A stretch of DNA of 64,000 bases from Ardenticatenaceae bacterium (GCA_020634565.1 JACKBN010000006.1:62001-126000), one strand, 5' to 3'; shown: positions 9,121 to 17,495, numbered from the stretch's first letter. The notes: a model not told the origin generated them from the letters alone. Program-made: numbers and translations.

Positions 9121-9154
9121 ATTGAAGCCCCACTTTTTACAGTGGGGCTTCAAT
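9121..9154 (-). terminator. Strong hairpin after livK
   Basis: A perfect 14-bp inverted repeat (ATTGAAGCCCCACT with its complement, 6-nt loop) lies 14 nt past the livK stop. No run of T follows, so it may act as a partial terminator or as a 3' stabiliser. Either would leave livK more abundant than the downstream permease genes, as in other binding-protein operons. Confidence 0.6.
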
Positions 9155-9168
9155 GCTTATTTCAAAAA

Positions 9169-10476
9169 CTATTCGTTTTCGTAATTCCAGACGGCGGTGA
9201 AGGAACCATCTTGTACCTGGCTCACGGCGATTTGCGGGTCAGCGCAGTCACCATTTTCGTCGCAGGTGATGGAGCCGGTGATGCCTTCCAGGCCGCTTGT
9301 TGAGCCCAGTGCATCCAGCAGCGCCTGACGGCCGATTAACATCGAGCCATCTGCGCCAACCTGAGCAACCTGCTCAATGGCGTTCAGCAGCATGTTGGTC
9401 GCATCAAAAGCGTGAGCATGGAAGGGAGCGGTCGGTTCCGTACCATACTCTGTCTGGTAAGTTTCCAGGAAGGTGGTGTAGATGTCGTTACCAAAGCCCA
9501 GGTCTGGACCGGAAACGTACATGCCTTCAGCCGCATCACCAGAAGCATCGATAAAGTCCGGGGATTGCACACCGTCGGCAGCAGCCAGAACGACGCCTTC
9601 CAGACCATCAATTTCACGAGCGGTCTTGGTGATCAGGGAGCCCAACGGAATGAATACCGGGTAGTAGATGATCTCGGGGCCAGAAGCCGCAATGGAGGTC
9701 AACAGGGGTTCTACGTTGGTTGCATCAGCTGCTTCAGCTTCAAAGGCCACAACTTCGCCACCCAACTCGGTGAAGGAATCGCGGAATACAGAAGCCAAAC
9801 CTTCGGTGTAGGGGTCGCCATCATGAACAACGGCCGCTTTCGTCAGGCCCAACTCATTGTAAACATACTCAGCCATGGCCCGGCCCTGGATTTTGTCATT
9901 GTGCGCCGTACGGAAGTAGCAGGACTGACGCGTCTCGGGGTCTGTGAGCACAGGAGCGGTGTTGGAGGGGGAGATCATCGCGATGCCCTCAGCACAAACG
10001 ATCTGGGACATGGGAACACCAGCGCCAGAGCAGCTTGTACCGATCACGCCAACGATGGAAGGATCGGAGGCGATTTTCTGGCCAGCGGCCTGTCCACCTT
10101 CAGCGTTACAGCCTTCATCTTCGGCTTGCAGCTCAACGGTGTGACCATTGATTTCGCCACGGTCGGCAATAGCGATTTCCACACCGTATTGGGAATCCAG
10201 ACCCAGGGATTCGTTCGGGCCGGTGATTACCAGGGCGGAAGCGATGCGAATCGGATCATCGGGGCCGATTTCCACACAGCCAATGGCGTCATCACAGGTC
10301 ATTTCTTCTTCTGCCATGTCTTCGTCCATCGCTTCATCGGTGGATTCGTCACCTGCATCGGCAGCGGTGTCACCAGAATCGGCTTCTGGTTCGGCATCAT
10401 CGCCACTGCCGCCACAGGCTACCAGCACCATGGCCAACAACAACATCAATAAGGTTAACCAACTCATTCGTTTCAT
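9169..10476 (-). CDS. livK: Branched-chain amino acid ABC transporter substrate-binding lipoprotein
   Basis: About 435 residues from the ATG at 10476, chosen because AAGGAGGAG lies just upstream and the signal peptide starts there (MKRMSWLTLLML). The lipobox LVAC is followed by an acidic, Ser/Asp/Glu-rich linker of about 40 residues that should hold the domain away from the membrane. The mature part is a type I binding protein (IASALVITGPNESLG, VGVIGTSCSGAGVPMSQI). It captures Leu/Ile/Val-like substrates and delivers them to LivHM. It is the first gene of the operon. Confidence 0.93.
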   Translation of the reverse strand: MKRMSWLTLLMLLLAMVLVACGGSGDDAEPEADSGDTAADAGDESTDEAMDEDMAEEEMTCDDAIGCVEIGPDDPIRIASALVITGPNESLGLDSQYGVEIAIADRGEINGHTVELQAEDEGCNAEGGQAAGQKIASDPSIVGVIGTSCSGAGVPMSQIVCAEGIAMISPSNTAPVLTDPETRQSCYFRTAHNDKIQGRAMAEYVYNELGLTKAAVVHDGDPYTEGLASVFRDSFTELGGEVVAFEAEAADATNVEPLLTSIAASGPEIIYYPVFIPLGSLITKTAREIDGLEGVVLAAADGVQSPDFIDASGDAAEGMYVSGPDLGFGNDIYTTFLETYQTEYGTEPTAPFHAHAFDATNMLLNAIEQVAQVGADGSMLIGRQALLDALGSTSGLEGITGSITCDENGDCADPQIAVSQVQDGSFTAVWNYENE

Positions 10477-10792
10477 GTAATTCTCCTCCTTACGGAAAAT
10501 TATAGATTTCGTAGGCATGTCTCTGATGATGAGCAACACCTACTTAAACAACTTGTAAAAGTGGCGCAACAAATCGCGCCGTAAACACAATGAGGACGTA
10601 GGTAAACACTCAATTCTTCTTGGCTGATTTTTGGGCAACTATCACCTCCTCTTCCGATTTTGGGTGATAAGCGCATTGCGAACTCAGTGGTTCAAAATTC
10701 TATTGGCATTGCTAATTGTTGTCAACTCAAACAATAGGAAAGACAAATCTTTGCCTTTGGGCAGCTCATTCATGCTCAATGTGATGATGTGA
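10477..10792 (-). promoter_or_regulatory. livK promoter and leader region
   Basis: TTGACA (10725-10720), a 17-bp spacer and TAGAAT (10702-10697) on the minus strand form a near-consensus sigma-70 promoter. That gives a leader of about 210 nt. Inside it AGGAGGTGAT (10650-10641), a full Shine-Dalgarno match, is followed by a possible TTG-started reading frame of 32 codons (10638-10540) with six Leu codons, including a TTG TTG pair, overlapping the dyad GGCGC-N8-GCGCC. A leader peptide sensing leucine is conceivable but unproven. Confidence 0.55.
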
Positions 10793-11461
10793 TTACTCTA
10801 AAATAGATGGGGTTTCTACAAATTCGCCCGTGCACATAAAGATGACGCGTTCGGCGATGTTGGTGGCCCGGTCGCCAATGCGTTCCAGATTATGGCCTAC
10901 CCACAGCAAAAAAGTGGCTCGACGAATGTAGGTGTCGTCTTTCATTTCTTCCAGAACGCCACGGAATAGCTTACCGTATTGGCGATCGATCTTGTCGTCG
11001 CGTTTGATCATGTTAATGGCCAGCTCCGCATCGTGCTGAATGAAGGCATTCATGCCTTGCTGCACCATTTCCCGGGCGCGTTTGGCCATTTGGGGGAGTT
11101 TGTGCAAGGTGTCTATTTCTTCTTCATCTTCCATGCGCTCTACCAAACGCGCGATGCCCGCTGCGTGATCCCCGATGCGTTCTAGCTCTACGGCTAGATG
11201 AATGGCGGCAATCACGGCGCGCAGGTCGGAGGCGGCGGGGGCTTGGGTGGCGAGAATAAGCAGGGCTTGCTCTTCAATTTCGAAGCGCATTTGGTTAATC
11301 GCTTCATCGTGCAAGATGACTTGCTGGGCTAAAGCGACATCGCGACTCTGCAGGGCCGCCATCGCCTGATCAATGCTTTCGCCTGCGGCGCTGCCCAAAC
11401 GAATGATGTTTTCTTTTAATTGAGAGAGTTCTTGATCGAGAATTGTGCGACTGGTTGTCAT
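10793..11461 (-). CDS. phoU: Phosphate signalling protein PhoU
   Basis: 222 residues from the ATG at 11461 (GAGG upstream). A GTG at 11473 that overlaps the previous stop is an alternative start. The protein is two repeats of a three-helix PhoU unit: the motif ELERIGDHAAGIARL in the first and NLERIGDRATNIAERV in the second are the conserved metal-binding stretches. In other bacteria PhoU restrains phosphate import and PhoR signalling. No pst or phoR/phoB genes adjoin it; instead it ends an operon with plsX and fabF. Confidence 0.95.
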   Translation of the reverse strand: MTTSRTILDQELSQLKENIIRLGSAAGESIDQAMAALQSRDVALAQQVILHDEAINQMRFEIEEQALLILATQAPAASDLRAVIAAIHLAVELERIGDHAAGIARLVERMEDEEEIDTLHKLPQMAKRAREMVQQGMNAFIQHDAELAINMIKRDDKIDRQYGKLFRGVLEEMKDDTYIRRATFLLWVGHNLERIGDRATNIAERVIFMCTGEFVETPSILE

Positions 11462-11469
11462 AGGTTTCC

Positions 11470-12156
11470 TCACTCTTGGCGTAAGCCGTTAAAAATTTGC
11501 ATGAGTTCGTCTGCGGTGTGGTTGGTAGAAGGTGTGCCGTGGCCGCAAGCAATGACAGCGGGGGATAATTCCAACAAACGAATGGCTGACTGGCGAGCGG
11601 CCGTTTTATCGGCAGTGATGCGTGGTGGGGTGATTTGAATACGGCCGTCTCGCGTATTCAAGGCATCGCCCACAAACAAAACGCCAACTACTGGGCTAAA
11701 AAACGAAAAATGGTCCAGCGTGTGTCCCGGCGTGGCCAGCACTTGTAAGCCACCTAAAAAAGGCAGGGTGTCCCCCTCCTTGAATACCGAGATTTGCGAT
11801 TGAGGCACCGCCCCGTAGTGGATAAAGGTATCAATGATCCACTGCACAATAACGGGCATATGCTTGGGGGATTTTCCCTGATCAATCAGGCTTGCCGAGC
11901 TGGCCCCGGCCAAAACTTGCGCCCCAGACGCTTTATGAATAGCAGCCAGGCTCCCCACATGATCCATATCGGCATGGGTAACCAAAATGTGGCTGAGGTC
12001 GGTGGGTTGGTGCCCTAACTGGCGCAAATAGTCAAAGATGGTTCGCTGCTGGCGCGGCATGCCAGTATCAATCAGCACAATGTTTGGTGGCTCAATGACC
12101 AGATAAACATTGCTACCGCCTGTTTCTACCCAGTGAACATGAGGCGCAATTTCCAT
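11470..12156 (-). CDS. Metallo-beta-lactamase-fold hydrolase
   Basis: 228 residues. The zinc ligands are visible: THADMDH at about residue 60, the ATPGHTLDH loop, GDALN, and CGHG near the C terminus, giving a complete dinuclear site. This is the glyoxalase II-like branch, which contains many thioesterases and lactonases; the substrate cannot be named. It lies 12 bp after the NERD-like gene and just before phoU in a five-gene minus-strand operon. Confidence 0.88.
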   Translation of the reverse strand: MEIAPHVHWVETGGSNVYLVIEPPNIVLIDTGMPRQQRTIFDYLRQLGHQPTDLSHILVTHADMDHVGSLAAIHKASGAQVLAGASSASLIDQGKSPKHMPVIVQWIIDTFIHYGAVPQSQISVFKEGDTLPFLGGLQVLATPGHTLDHFSFFSPVVGVLFVGDALNTRDGRIQITPPRITADKTAARQSAIRLLELSPAVIACGHGTPSTNHTADELMQIFNGLRQE

Positions 12157-12168
12157 AGAAAATAACGT

Positions 12169-12906
12169 TTACGATTCAGTGGCTGACAGTTCTGCTTCGT
12201 TGATCAAATGAGCCGCTTTTTGGTCAAAGGCAGCCTTGATAGCGGCAAAATCTTCTTCGGGCATAGGTGTTTCACCCTTTTGCTGCCGCAAATACCCTTT
12301 TACCTTGGTGAAATGCATAGCGGGAATAGCTGAATTTTTCAGGTCGAGGTTATTGTTACCCTTGCCCGTAAACACAATCATTGCTGCGATCGGAACTTCT
12401 TCCACGGAAGGGGCATTTTTGTTCAGATAACTGGCCACGGCTTCCACGCTAAGGGCCGCCTCGCGTGACGGATTCCCCAAGCGCTCCTGGCCAAAAAAGC
12501 GGCGCAGCCCCAGGCCGGTTTGTTTCCACTTGTCGCCTTCCACCGAAATAGTACCGCTCTGGTATTTGGTAATAAACAAAATGATACCGGTGGGGATGAG
12601 TAGAACGTGGGCAGCCGGGAGGAGGTAATGATAGATACGGCCGTCTCGCGCCACCTTCTTCAACACATCATCCAAAACCTGGTCGGGTCGCGGCTCCCGC
12701 ATATAGCGATTGCCTAAGTAGATACCAATCTGCGACAGCATCCACCCGGCGAACAGCGCCACTATCTGATAGAAAAATAAATTAGCTGTACCCGGTAGAA
12801 AAACCAAAAACAGCCCCGCTAGCAAAATACCCATACCCAGAAAACTGGTAATCTGGCCAAGCCGCTTCATGCGGGTAATTCGTGCATCGTCTCTTAAAAT
12901 AATCAT
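12169..12906 (-). CDS. NERD-like domain protein with two membrane helices
   Basis: 245 residues. Two hydrophobic segments (about residues 18-60) precede a cytosolic domain resembling NERD (nuclease-related domain): HYLLPAAHVLLIPTGIILF, then KYQSGTISVEGDKW, LGNPSREAALSVEAV and a predicted strand MIVFTG. In active members an Asp and a Glu-x-Lys lie on the two central strands. Here the matching positions read His and Thr-Lys, so catalysis is doubtful. Its place between fabF and the hydrolase gives no clear clue to function. Confidence 0.6.
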   Translation of the reverse strand: MIILRDDARITRMKRLGQITSFLGMGILLAGLFLVFLPGTANLFFYQIVALFAGWMLSQIGIYLGNRYMREPRPDQVLDDVLKKVARDGRIYHYLLPAAHVLLIPTGIILFITKYQSGTISVEGDKWKQTGLGLRRFFGQERLGNPSREAALSVEAVASYLNKNAPSVEEVPIAAMIVFTGKGNNNLDLKNSAIPAMHFTKVKGYLRQQKGETPMPEEDFAAIKAAFDQKAAHLINEAELSATES

Positions 12907-12954
12907 AGCAAAATCAAATCTTTGTTGGATGTAAAGACACTACTATCAGCATCT

Positions 12955-14232
12955 TCACCTAGTTGTATCATATTTGCTCAAAATCAGGCAGGCATTTTGC
13001 CCGCCCAAGCCAAACGAATTGGACATAGCCACCTGTAACTGTGCCCGGCGAGGTTCATTGGGCACGTAATCCAGGTCGCAATCCGGGTCTGGCGTTTCAT
13101 AATTCCAGGTCGGTGGGATGATCCCCTGCTGCAAGGCCAGCGCGCAGAAAATAGCTTCAATGGCCCCGGCCCCGCCCATGGCGTGCCCCAGCACCGACTT
13201 GCTGCTGCTGATTGGCACCTCGTACGCCCGTTCCCCAAAGACTGACTTCACCGCAAAAGTTTCGGCCGAGTCATTGACCGGGGTTGACGTGCCGTGAGCA
13301 TTGATGTAATTCACCTCGTCGGGCTGCAAACAGGCATCCTGGATGGTCCACTGCATAGCCCGAATAGCTCCCGCTCCTTGCGGATCGGGTTGGGCGACGT
13401 GGTAAGCGTCTGACGAGGCGGCGTACCCTTTTAGCTCGGCATAGATGTGGGCCTTGCGCGCCAGGGCGTGATCCAACCGCTCGATGATGAGGACGCCTGC
13501 GCCCTCGCTCAACACAAAGCCATCCCGATCTTTGTCAAAGGGGCGGCTCGCTTTTTCCGGCGTGTTGTTGAAGGCGGTGGAAAGCGCTCTCATGGCGCCA
13601 AACCCCGCAATCGCGGCCTCATGGATCAGCCCTTCTACCCCGCCTGTAATCATCATATCGGCCCGGCCACTGCGGATGAGCTCCATCGCTTCACCAATGG
13701 CTTGGGTGCCGGTGGCGCAAGCGGCCGTTACTGTGCTGATTGGGCCTAACGCTTTGGCCAGCAAGCTGACATGGTGGCTGGGCATGTTGGGCAAAAAGCC
13801 CGTCATGGCGAAGGGGCTGACGCGGCTAAATCCTTTGCTGCGCAGAATTTGTAGGTTCTCATCAGCGACTTCAAAGCCGCCAACGCCGGTGCCAATCAAG
13901 GTGCCGACACGCTCGGCATTGGGGACGGGTTCAGGCAAGTTAGCGTCATCCAGGGCCATGCGGGCGGCGGCAATGGCCAACTGGGAAGCGCGGGAGATGC
14001 GCCGCGCTTCTTTGAAGTCCATATATTTTTTAGCGACAAAATCTTTGACCTCGCCCGCAATGCGAGAGGGTAGGTCGGAGGCGTCAAACTGAGTGATGGG
14101 GCCAATGCCGGAACGGCCGTTTAGCAAACTGTCCCAGCTCTCCTCAACGGTATGCCCGAGGGGGCTCATCACGCCTATCCCCGTAATAACAATACGCGGT
14201 CTGCCTTTGGCATCCAGAAATTGATTGTTCAT
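12955..14232 (-). CDS. fabF: 3-oxoacyl-[acyl-carrier-protein] synthase II
   Basis: 425 residues, usual length. Elongates acyl-ACP in type II fatty acid synthesis by condensation with malonyl-ACP. The thiolase-fold catalytic triad is complete: Cys172 in TAACATGTQ, His in INAHGTSTP and His in LGHAMGGAGA. It is downstream of plsX, a common pairing of fatty acid and phospholipid genes. No acpP, fabD or fabG is present in this operon. Confidence 0.96.
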   Translation of the reverse strand: MNNQFLDAKGRPRIVITGIGVMSPLGHTVEESWDSLLNGRSGIGPITQFDASDLPSRIAGEVKDFVAKKYMDFKEARRISRASQLAIAAARMALDDANLPEPVPNAERVGTLIGTGVGGFEVADENLQILRSKGFSRVSPFAMTGFLPNMPSHHVSLLAKALGPISTVTAACATGTQAIGEAMELIRSGRADMMITGGVEGLIHEAAIAGFGAMRALSTAFNNTPEKASRPFDKDRDGFVLSEGAGVLIIERLDHALARKAHIYAELKGYAASSDAYHVAQPDPQGAGAIRAMQWTIQDACLQPDEVNYINAHGTSTPVNDSAETFAVKSVFGERAYEVPISSSKSVLGHAMGGAGAIEAIFCALALQQGIIPPTWNYETPDPDCDLDYVPNEPRRAQLQVAMSNSFGLGGQNACLILSKYDTTR

Positions 14233-14248
14233 GCTTATCTGCTCTTTT

Positions 14249-14323
14249 CAGTAAGCCAGTCATCAGTGTTCAGTAATCGGTGAGTCAGTCAAATGAAACT
14301 GATTACTGAATACAGGCTTACTG
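14249..14323. repeat. Nested inverted repeat of CAGTAATC type
   Basis: CAGTAAGCC (14249-14257) pairs with GGCTTACTG (14315-14323), and inside it TTCAGTAATC (14269-14278) pairs with GATTACTGAA (14301-14310). The structure fills the plsX-fabF gap and abuts the plsX stop codon. Confidence 0.65.
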
Positions 14324-14324
14324 A

Positions 14325-15314
14325 TTACTGAATCCCGGTGGTAATCGCCTCGACGACCTCGTTTTGCGCGACGCGTCGGGCCTGCCCAATGGCCTGTTTG
14401 ATAGCGTACGCATTGGAACGGCCGTGGGCAATAATGACAACCCCGTTCACCCCCAACAGTGGCGCGCCACCGACCTCATCCGGGTTGAGATGCCCGCGCA
14501 CCCGCTTGAACGCCGAGCGCGTGAGCAGGCCGCCCAGCATGGAGATGGGGTTGGCGGTCAGTTCCTCACGGATAATACCGGTCATGTAGCTGGCGATGGA
14601 TTCGGCCGTTTTCATGATCAGGTTACCCGTAAAACCATCCACCACACCTACTTCGGCTACGCCCTGCATAAATTCCTTCGGTTCAATGTTGCCAACGTAG
14701 TTTAACCCACTGGCTGTCAGCATGGGAATTGTCTCTTTGATGAGCGTGTTGCCCTTGCCTTCTTCTTCGCCGTTGGAAATCAGCGCCACACGCGGGTTTT
14801 TAATCTTGAGCACGCGTTCCACGTACAAACTGCCCATAATGCCAAATTGCAGCAAATACTCCGGGCGGCAGTCAGCATTCGCGCCGTTGTCAATGAGCAT
14901 GGGCCGGTGTTTGGTGGGGAAGATCACACCCAGCGCCGGGCGCTTAATGCCGGGAATACGCCCCAGCCCTACTTGCCGCAGCATCGCCACGGCCAAAATC
15001 GCTCCCGTGTTTCCGGCCGAGACAAATGCATCTGCCTGGCCATTTTTCACCAGCGACATGCCCACATGCATCGAGGAGTTCGGCTTGCTTTTAACAATTT
15101 TGGATGGCTTGTCTTCCATGGAAATTGCTTCGCTGGCGTGAACAATTTCCAGCGACAGGCCGCTGCTGTTTTGGGTGGCTAACTCTGCTTTGATTTGGGC
15201 TTCATCCCCCACCAAAATAATGGTGTCGCCAAACTCGCGAGCGGCCTCAACTGCCCCCGCTACGTCTGGCTTTGGATGATCATCACTTCCCATGGCATCA
15301 ACAACAATCCGCAT
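14325..15314 (-). CDS. plsX: Phosphate acyltransferase PlsX
   Basis: 329 residues. Makes acyl-phosphate from acyl-ACP and phosphate for the PlsX/PlsY route to phosphatidic acid. The start IVVDAMGSDDHPKPDVAGA, the stretch SAGNTGAILA, and DGFTGNLIMKTAES are family hallmarks. It is the first gene of the operon and has its own near-consensus promoter. A soluble, membrane-associated enzyme is expected. Confidence 0.96.
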   Translation of the reverse strand: MRIVVDAMGSDDHPKPDVAGAVEAAREFGDTIILVGDEAQIKAELATQNSSGLSLEIVHASEAISMEDKPSKIVKSKPNSSMHVGMSLVKNGQADAFVSAGNTGAILAVAMLRQVGLGRIPGIKRPALGVIFPTKHRPMLIDNGANADCRPEYLLQFGIMGSLYVERVLKIKNPRVALISNGEEEGKGNTLIKETIPMLTASGLNYVGNIEPKEFMQGVAEVGVVDGFTGNLIMKTAESIASYMTGIIREELTANPISMLGGLLTRSAFKRVRGHLNPDEVGGAPLLGVNGVVIIAHGRSNAYAIKQAIGQARRVAQNEVVEAITTGIQ

Positions 15315-15347
15315 CTTGTTCTCTCGCTTTTATGAGGTAGAAGTCGG

Positions 15348-15376
15348 ATTCTAGCGGTGGCGATTGGTTAAGTCAA
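15348..15376 (-). promoter_or_regulatory. plsX operon promoter
   Basis: On the minus strand TTGACT (15376-15371), a 17-bp spacer and TAGAAT (15353-15348) match sigma-70 promoters closely and place the transcript start about 25 nt before the plsX ATG. Confidence 0.75.
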
Positions 15377-15394
15377 ACAGGGCGAAACGGCCGT

Positions 15395-15446
15395 TTGACA
15401 AAAACAAATCATCGCTTATAATGTCGTCACATTGATGATCTTCAAT
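15395..15446 (+). promoter_or_regulatory. arsR promoter and probable ArsR operator
   Basis: TTGACA (15395-15400), a 16-bp spacer and TATAAT (15417-15422) give a full-consensus promoter. The 16-mer at 15431-15446 (ATTGATGATCTTCAAT) is palindromic at 14 of 16 positions and covers the expected transcript start, where an ArsR-type repressor would block initiation. Autoregulation relieved by arsenite is inferred from family knowledge. The promoter is back to back with the plsX promoter, with one ACGGCCGT copy between them. Confidence 0.75.
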
Positions 15447-15457
15447 ATGATGGCGAA

Positions 15458-15760
15458 ATGATGAGTGACCCAATTACCTTTGGCAAAGCAATTGCCGACG
15501 AAACCCGACAAAAAATCATGAATCACCTCTGCTGCCAATGGCTGTGCGTGAGTGATGTGGTAGATCTGTTAGGTGGCGTGTCGCAGCCGACGGTGTCCCA
15601 TCATCTGGCCATTTTGCGCGATGCTGGGCTGGTGCACACCCGGCGAGAAGGCAAACAAATTTTTTATTCCTTAAACCAGGATGCGGTAGCGGTTTGCTGC
15701 GGCACCCTCATGCAAAAATTCGCCCCCGAAGTGAGCCTTTCCGATATTGCCATTGAGTAG
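15458..15760 (+). CDS. arsR: ArsR-family metalloregulatory repressor
   Basis: 100 residues, winged helix. The recognition helix lies in SQPTVSHHLAILRDAGLV. Cysteines at LCCQWLCVSD (helix 3 region) and at VAVCCG near the C terminus are candidate As(III) or other thiophilic-metal ligands. This differs from the exact ELCVCDL box but is in the same place. Two ATG codons are adjacent (15458 and 15461). It lies 50 bp upstream of arsM on the same strand behind a consensus promoter with a dyad at the start site. Confidence 0.9.
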   Translation: MMSDPITFGKAIADETRQKIMNHLCCQWLCVSDVVDLLGGVSQPTVSHHLAILRDAGLVHTRREGKQIFYSLNQDAVAVCCGTLMQKFAPEVSLSDIAIE

Positions 15761-15810
15761 GCGCTTTTTTTTGCCCAAACATATAGATAAATATCAATGC
15801 GAGGTGGAAA

Positions 15811-16611
15811 ATGACAACTGAATCACGAACAAATGAAGAAATTTTAGAGGCCGTGCAGGATCGATACGGCCGTATCGCCCAAAACTTCCAGCCTGAGTTA
15901 ACGGTGATAGGCCAAAGCGCCAACTGCTGTGATCCCGACAGCGGCGCTGATTGCTGCGGCAGCGACCTGTACGACGTGGATTTGAGCCAGTTGCCCGCCG
16001 ACGTGACCGGTCTCTCGCTCGGCTGTGGCGATCCCATCGCCATTGCCAGCCTGGAACCGGGCCAAACGGTGCTGGATTTAGGCTCCGGTGGCGGCATCGA
16101 CTGCTTTTTGGCGGCGGAGCGCGTGGGGCCAACGGGGCATGTCATTGGCGTGGACATGACCCCCGCCATGCTGGAAAAAGCGAACCGCAACAAGGCGAAG
16201 CTAGGTGTGGAGCATGTGGAGTTTCGTCAGGGTCAGATTGAAGCGTTGCCCGTGGCTGATGACAGCGTGGATGTGATTATTTCTAACTGCGTGATTAATT
16301 TGAGCCCGGACAAGACGGCCGTTTTCCAGGAAGCATTCCGGGTACTCAAACCGGGTGGTCGTCTGGCGGTGTCCGACATGGTGACGCGCGGTCAGTTCAC
16401 GCCGCAAGAGCGCGCCGATATGTCCGCCTGGGCGGGCTGCATCACCGGGGCCGAGGATGTGGCGGAGATGGCCGCCTGGATGCGCGATGCCGGCTTTGCC
16501 CAAGTGTCTATTCAAAAGAAGGGAGATGATACGGCAGAATTGGCCGACGTAGACCCACATGCCGGCCCAGCCGAGATTTTTAGTGCGCGGATTACGGCCG
16601 TAAAACCATAG
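15811..16611 (+). CDS. arsM: Arsenite S-adenosylmethionine methyltransferase
   Basis: 266 residues. Transfers methyl groups from SAM to arsenite, giving volatile or less retained species. Motif I VLDLGSGGGIDCF binds SAM. Three cysteines in family-conserved settings, Cys72 (LSLGCGDP), Cys160 (ISNCVINLSPDK) and Cys210 (WAGCITG), are the As(III) ligands of the enzyme. Extra vicinal Cys pairs occur at residues 39-40 and 48-49. The arsR-arsM pairing supports arsenic detoxification. Confidence 0.95.
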   Translation: MTTESRTNEEILEAVQDRYGRIAQNFQPELTVIGQSANCCDPDSGADCCGSDLYDVDLSQLPADVTGLSLGCGDPIAIASLEPGQTVLDLGSGGGIDCFLAAERVGPTGHVIGVDMTPAMLEKANRNKAKLGVEHVEFRQGQIEALPVADDSVDVIISNCVINLSPDKTAVFQEAFRVLKPGGRLAVSDMVTRGQFTPQERADMSAWAGCITGAEDVAEMAAWMRDAGFAQVSIQKKGDDTAELADVDPHAGPAEIFSARITAVKP

Positions 16612-16617
16612 CCAAAT

Positions 16618-16650
16618 AAAAAAGGACGTGCTGGCAAGGCCGGCACGTCC
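16618..16650 (-). terminator. Rho-independent terminator of ssb, shared with arsM
   Basis: GGACGTGC pairs with GCACGTCC (16624-16650), and on the minus strand six T residues follow directly. The element lies 12 bp past arsM and 31 bp past ssb, so it probably ends both convergent transcripts. Confidence 0.85.
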
Positions 16651-16681
16651 TGATTCTTACTGGTTTGCCAGATGGGGTGGC

Positions 16682-17110
16682 TTAGAATGGGATATCGTCT
16701 TCTTCTTGCGCGGGTGCGCCGCCACCATCGTAATCGTCGCCACCGTAGCTGCCGCCATCCTCACGGCCGCCCAGGAAGCGCACTGTGTCGGCCCGAATTT
16801 CAAACGAGGCCCGTACGGTTCCGTCTTGACCACTCCAAAGACGGGGGCCACCCGTGTTGCGGTCAGGCGTGAGCTGCCCTTCCACCAATACTTTGCGCCC
16901 TTTGCTTAAATATTCATTGGTTGTTTCAGCTTGTCGTCCCCAGACGCTAACGCGGAACCAGGTCGTTTCATCAACAGGTTGTCCCGTAGAGCGATCGGTC
17001 CACCGCCGATTGGTCGCGACACTAAAGCTGGTTACGGCCGTTCCATCAGGCATATACCGCATCTCGGGATCACTGCCCAAATTTCCAACCACAATAATCT
17101 TTTGATACAT
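16682..17110 (-). CDS. ssb: Single-stranded DNA-binding protein
   Basis: 142 residues. The OB fold begins YQKIIVVGNLGSDPEMRY and contains TTWFRVSVWGRQAE. A Gly/Asp-rich linker ends in DDIPF, the acidic tail that recruits repair and replication partners. It is monocistronic, with AAGGAGAG upstream of the ATG and a strong terminator downstream. Confidence 0.96.
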   Translation of the reverse strand: MYQKIIVVGNLGSDPEMRYMPDGTAVTSFSVATNRRWTDRSTGQPVDETTWFRVSVWGRQAETTNEYLSKGRKVLVEGQLTPDRNTGGPRLWSGQDGTVRASFEIRADTVRFLGGREDGGSYGGDDYDGGGAPAQEEDDIPF

Positions 17111-17152
17111 GCAACACTCTCCTTAAAATGATTACAATTTTGGCACGTGGAT

Positions 17153-17203
17153 TACCTAAAAGAGAAACGTCAATGCTCAGAATAGTATCACGTTTTAGGT
17201 AAA
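17153..17203 (-). promoter_or_regulatory. Inverted repeat around the ssb promoter
   Basis: TTACCTAAAA (17153-17162) and TTTTAGGTAA (17194-17203) are perfect arms. On the minus strand TACTAT (17189-17184) with an upstream TG forms an extended -10 between them. The dyad may be an operator or form a 5' hairpin. Confidence 0.45.
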
Positions 17204-17306
17204 TGAAAAACCAAATTCACATGCCAATGCGCCCATAATTTACCTGTAATTTTAGCACAATTGTTCTAAATTATCAACTGTTTTTCTCTGGAAAACAGCC
17301 AAAACA

Positions 17307-17336
17307 TTGACGCATCCACCTTAACTATGTTACTCT
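17307..17336 (+). promoter_or_regulatory. Candidate promoter of the leuS leader
   Basis: TTGACG (17307-17312), an 18-bp spacer and TACTCT (17331-17336) lie 26 bp before a small reading frame with a good ribosome-binding site. Confidence 0.5.
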
Positions 17337-17361
17337 GTTCAAACTTAATTCAGGAAGCTCT

Positions 17362-17457
17362 ATGATGATGAACTATTTGGTTGCTCAACGATTACAAAAC
17401 AAACAGCGGCTCTTACTTGGTAGCCGTGTTTGTTGTGTTGCTGGAGCAGCCTTCTAG
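17362..17457 (+). CDS. Possible leader peptide upstream of leuS
   Basis: 31 codons starting with three ATGs, preceded by AGGAAG at suitable spacing. The peptide contains NKQRLLLGSRVCCVAGAAF at its end. Three consecutive Leu codons (CTC TTA CTT) and two consecutive Cys codons are notable. The stop is 38 nt before the first of two tandem terminators, and the next gene on the strand is leuS. This is the layout of a ribosome-mediated attenuator, although I cannot trace the antiterminator helix. A Cys-responsive reading, or a chance small frame, remains possible. Confidence 0.5.
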   Translation: MMMNYLVAQRLQNKQRLLLGSRVCCVAGAAF

Positions 17458-17495
17458 GTCGATTGAATTAAGAAAGAAAACTTCTTAGCTTTTCA

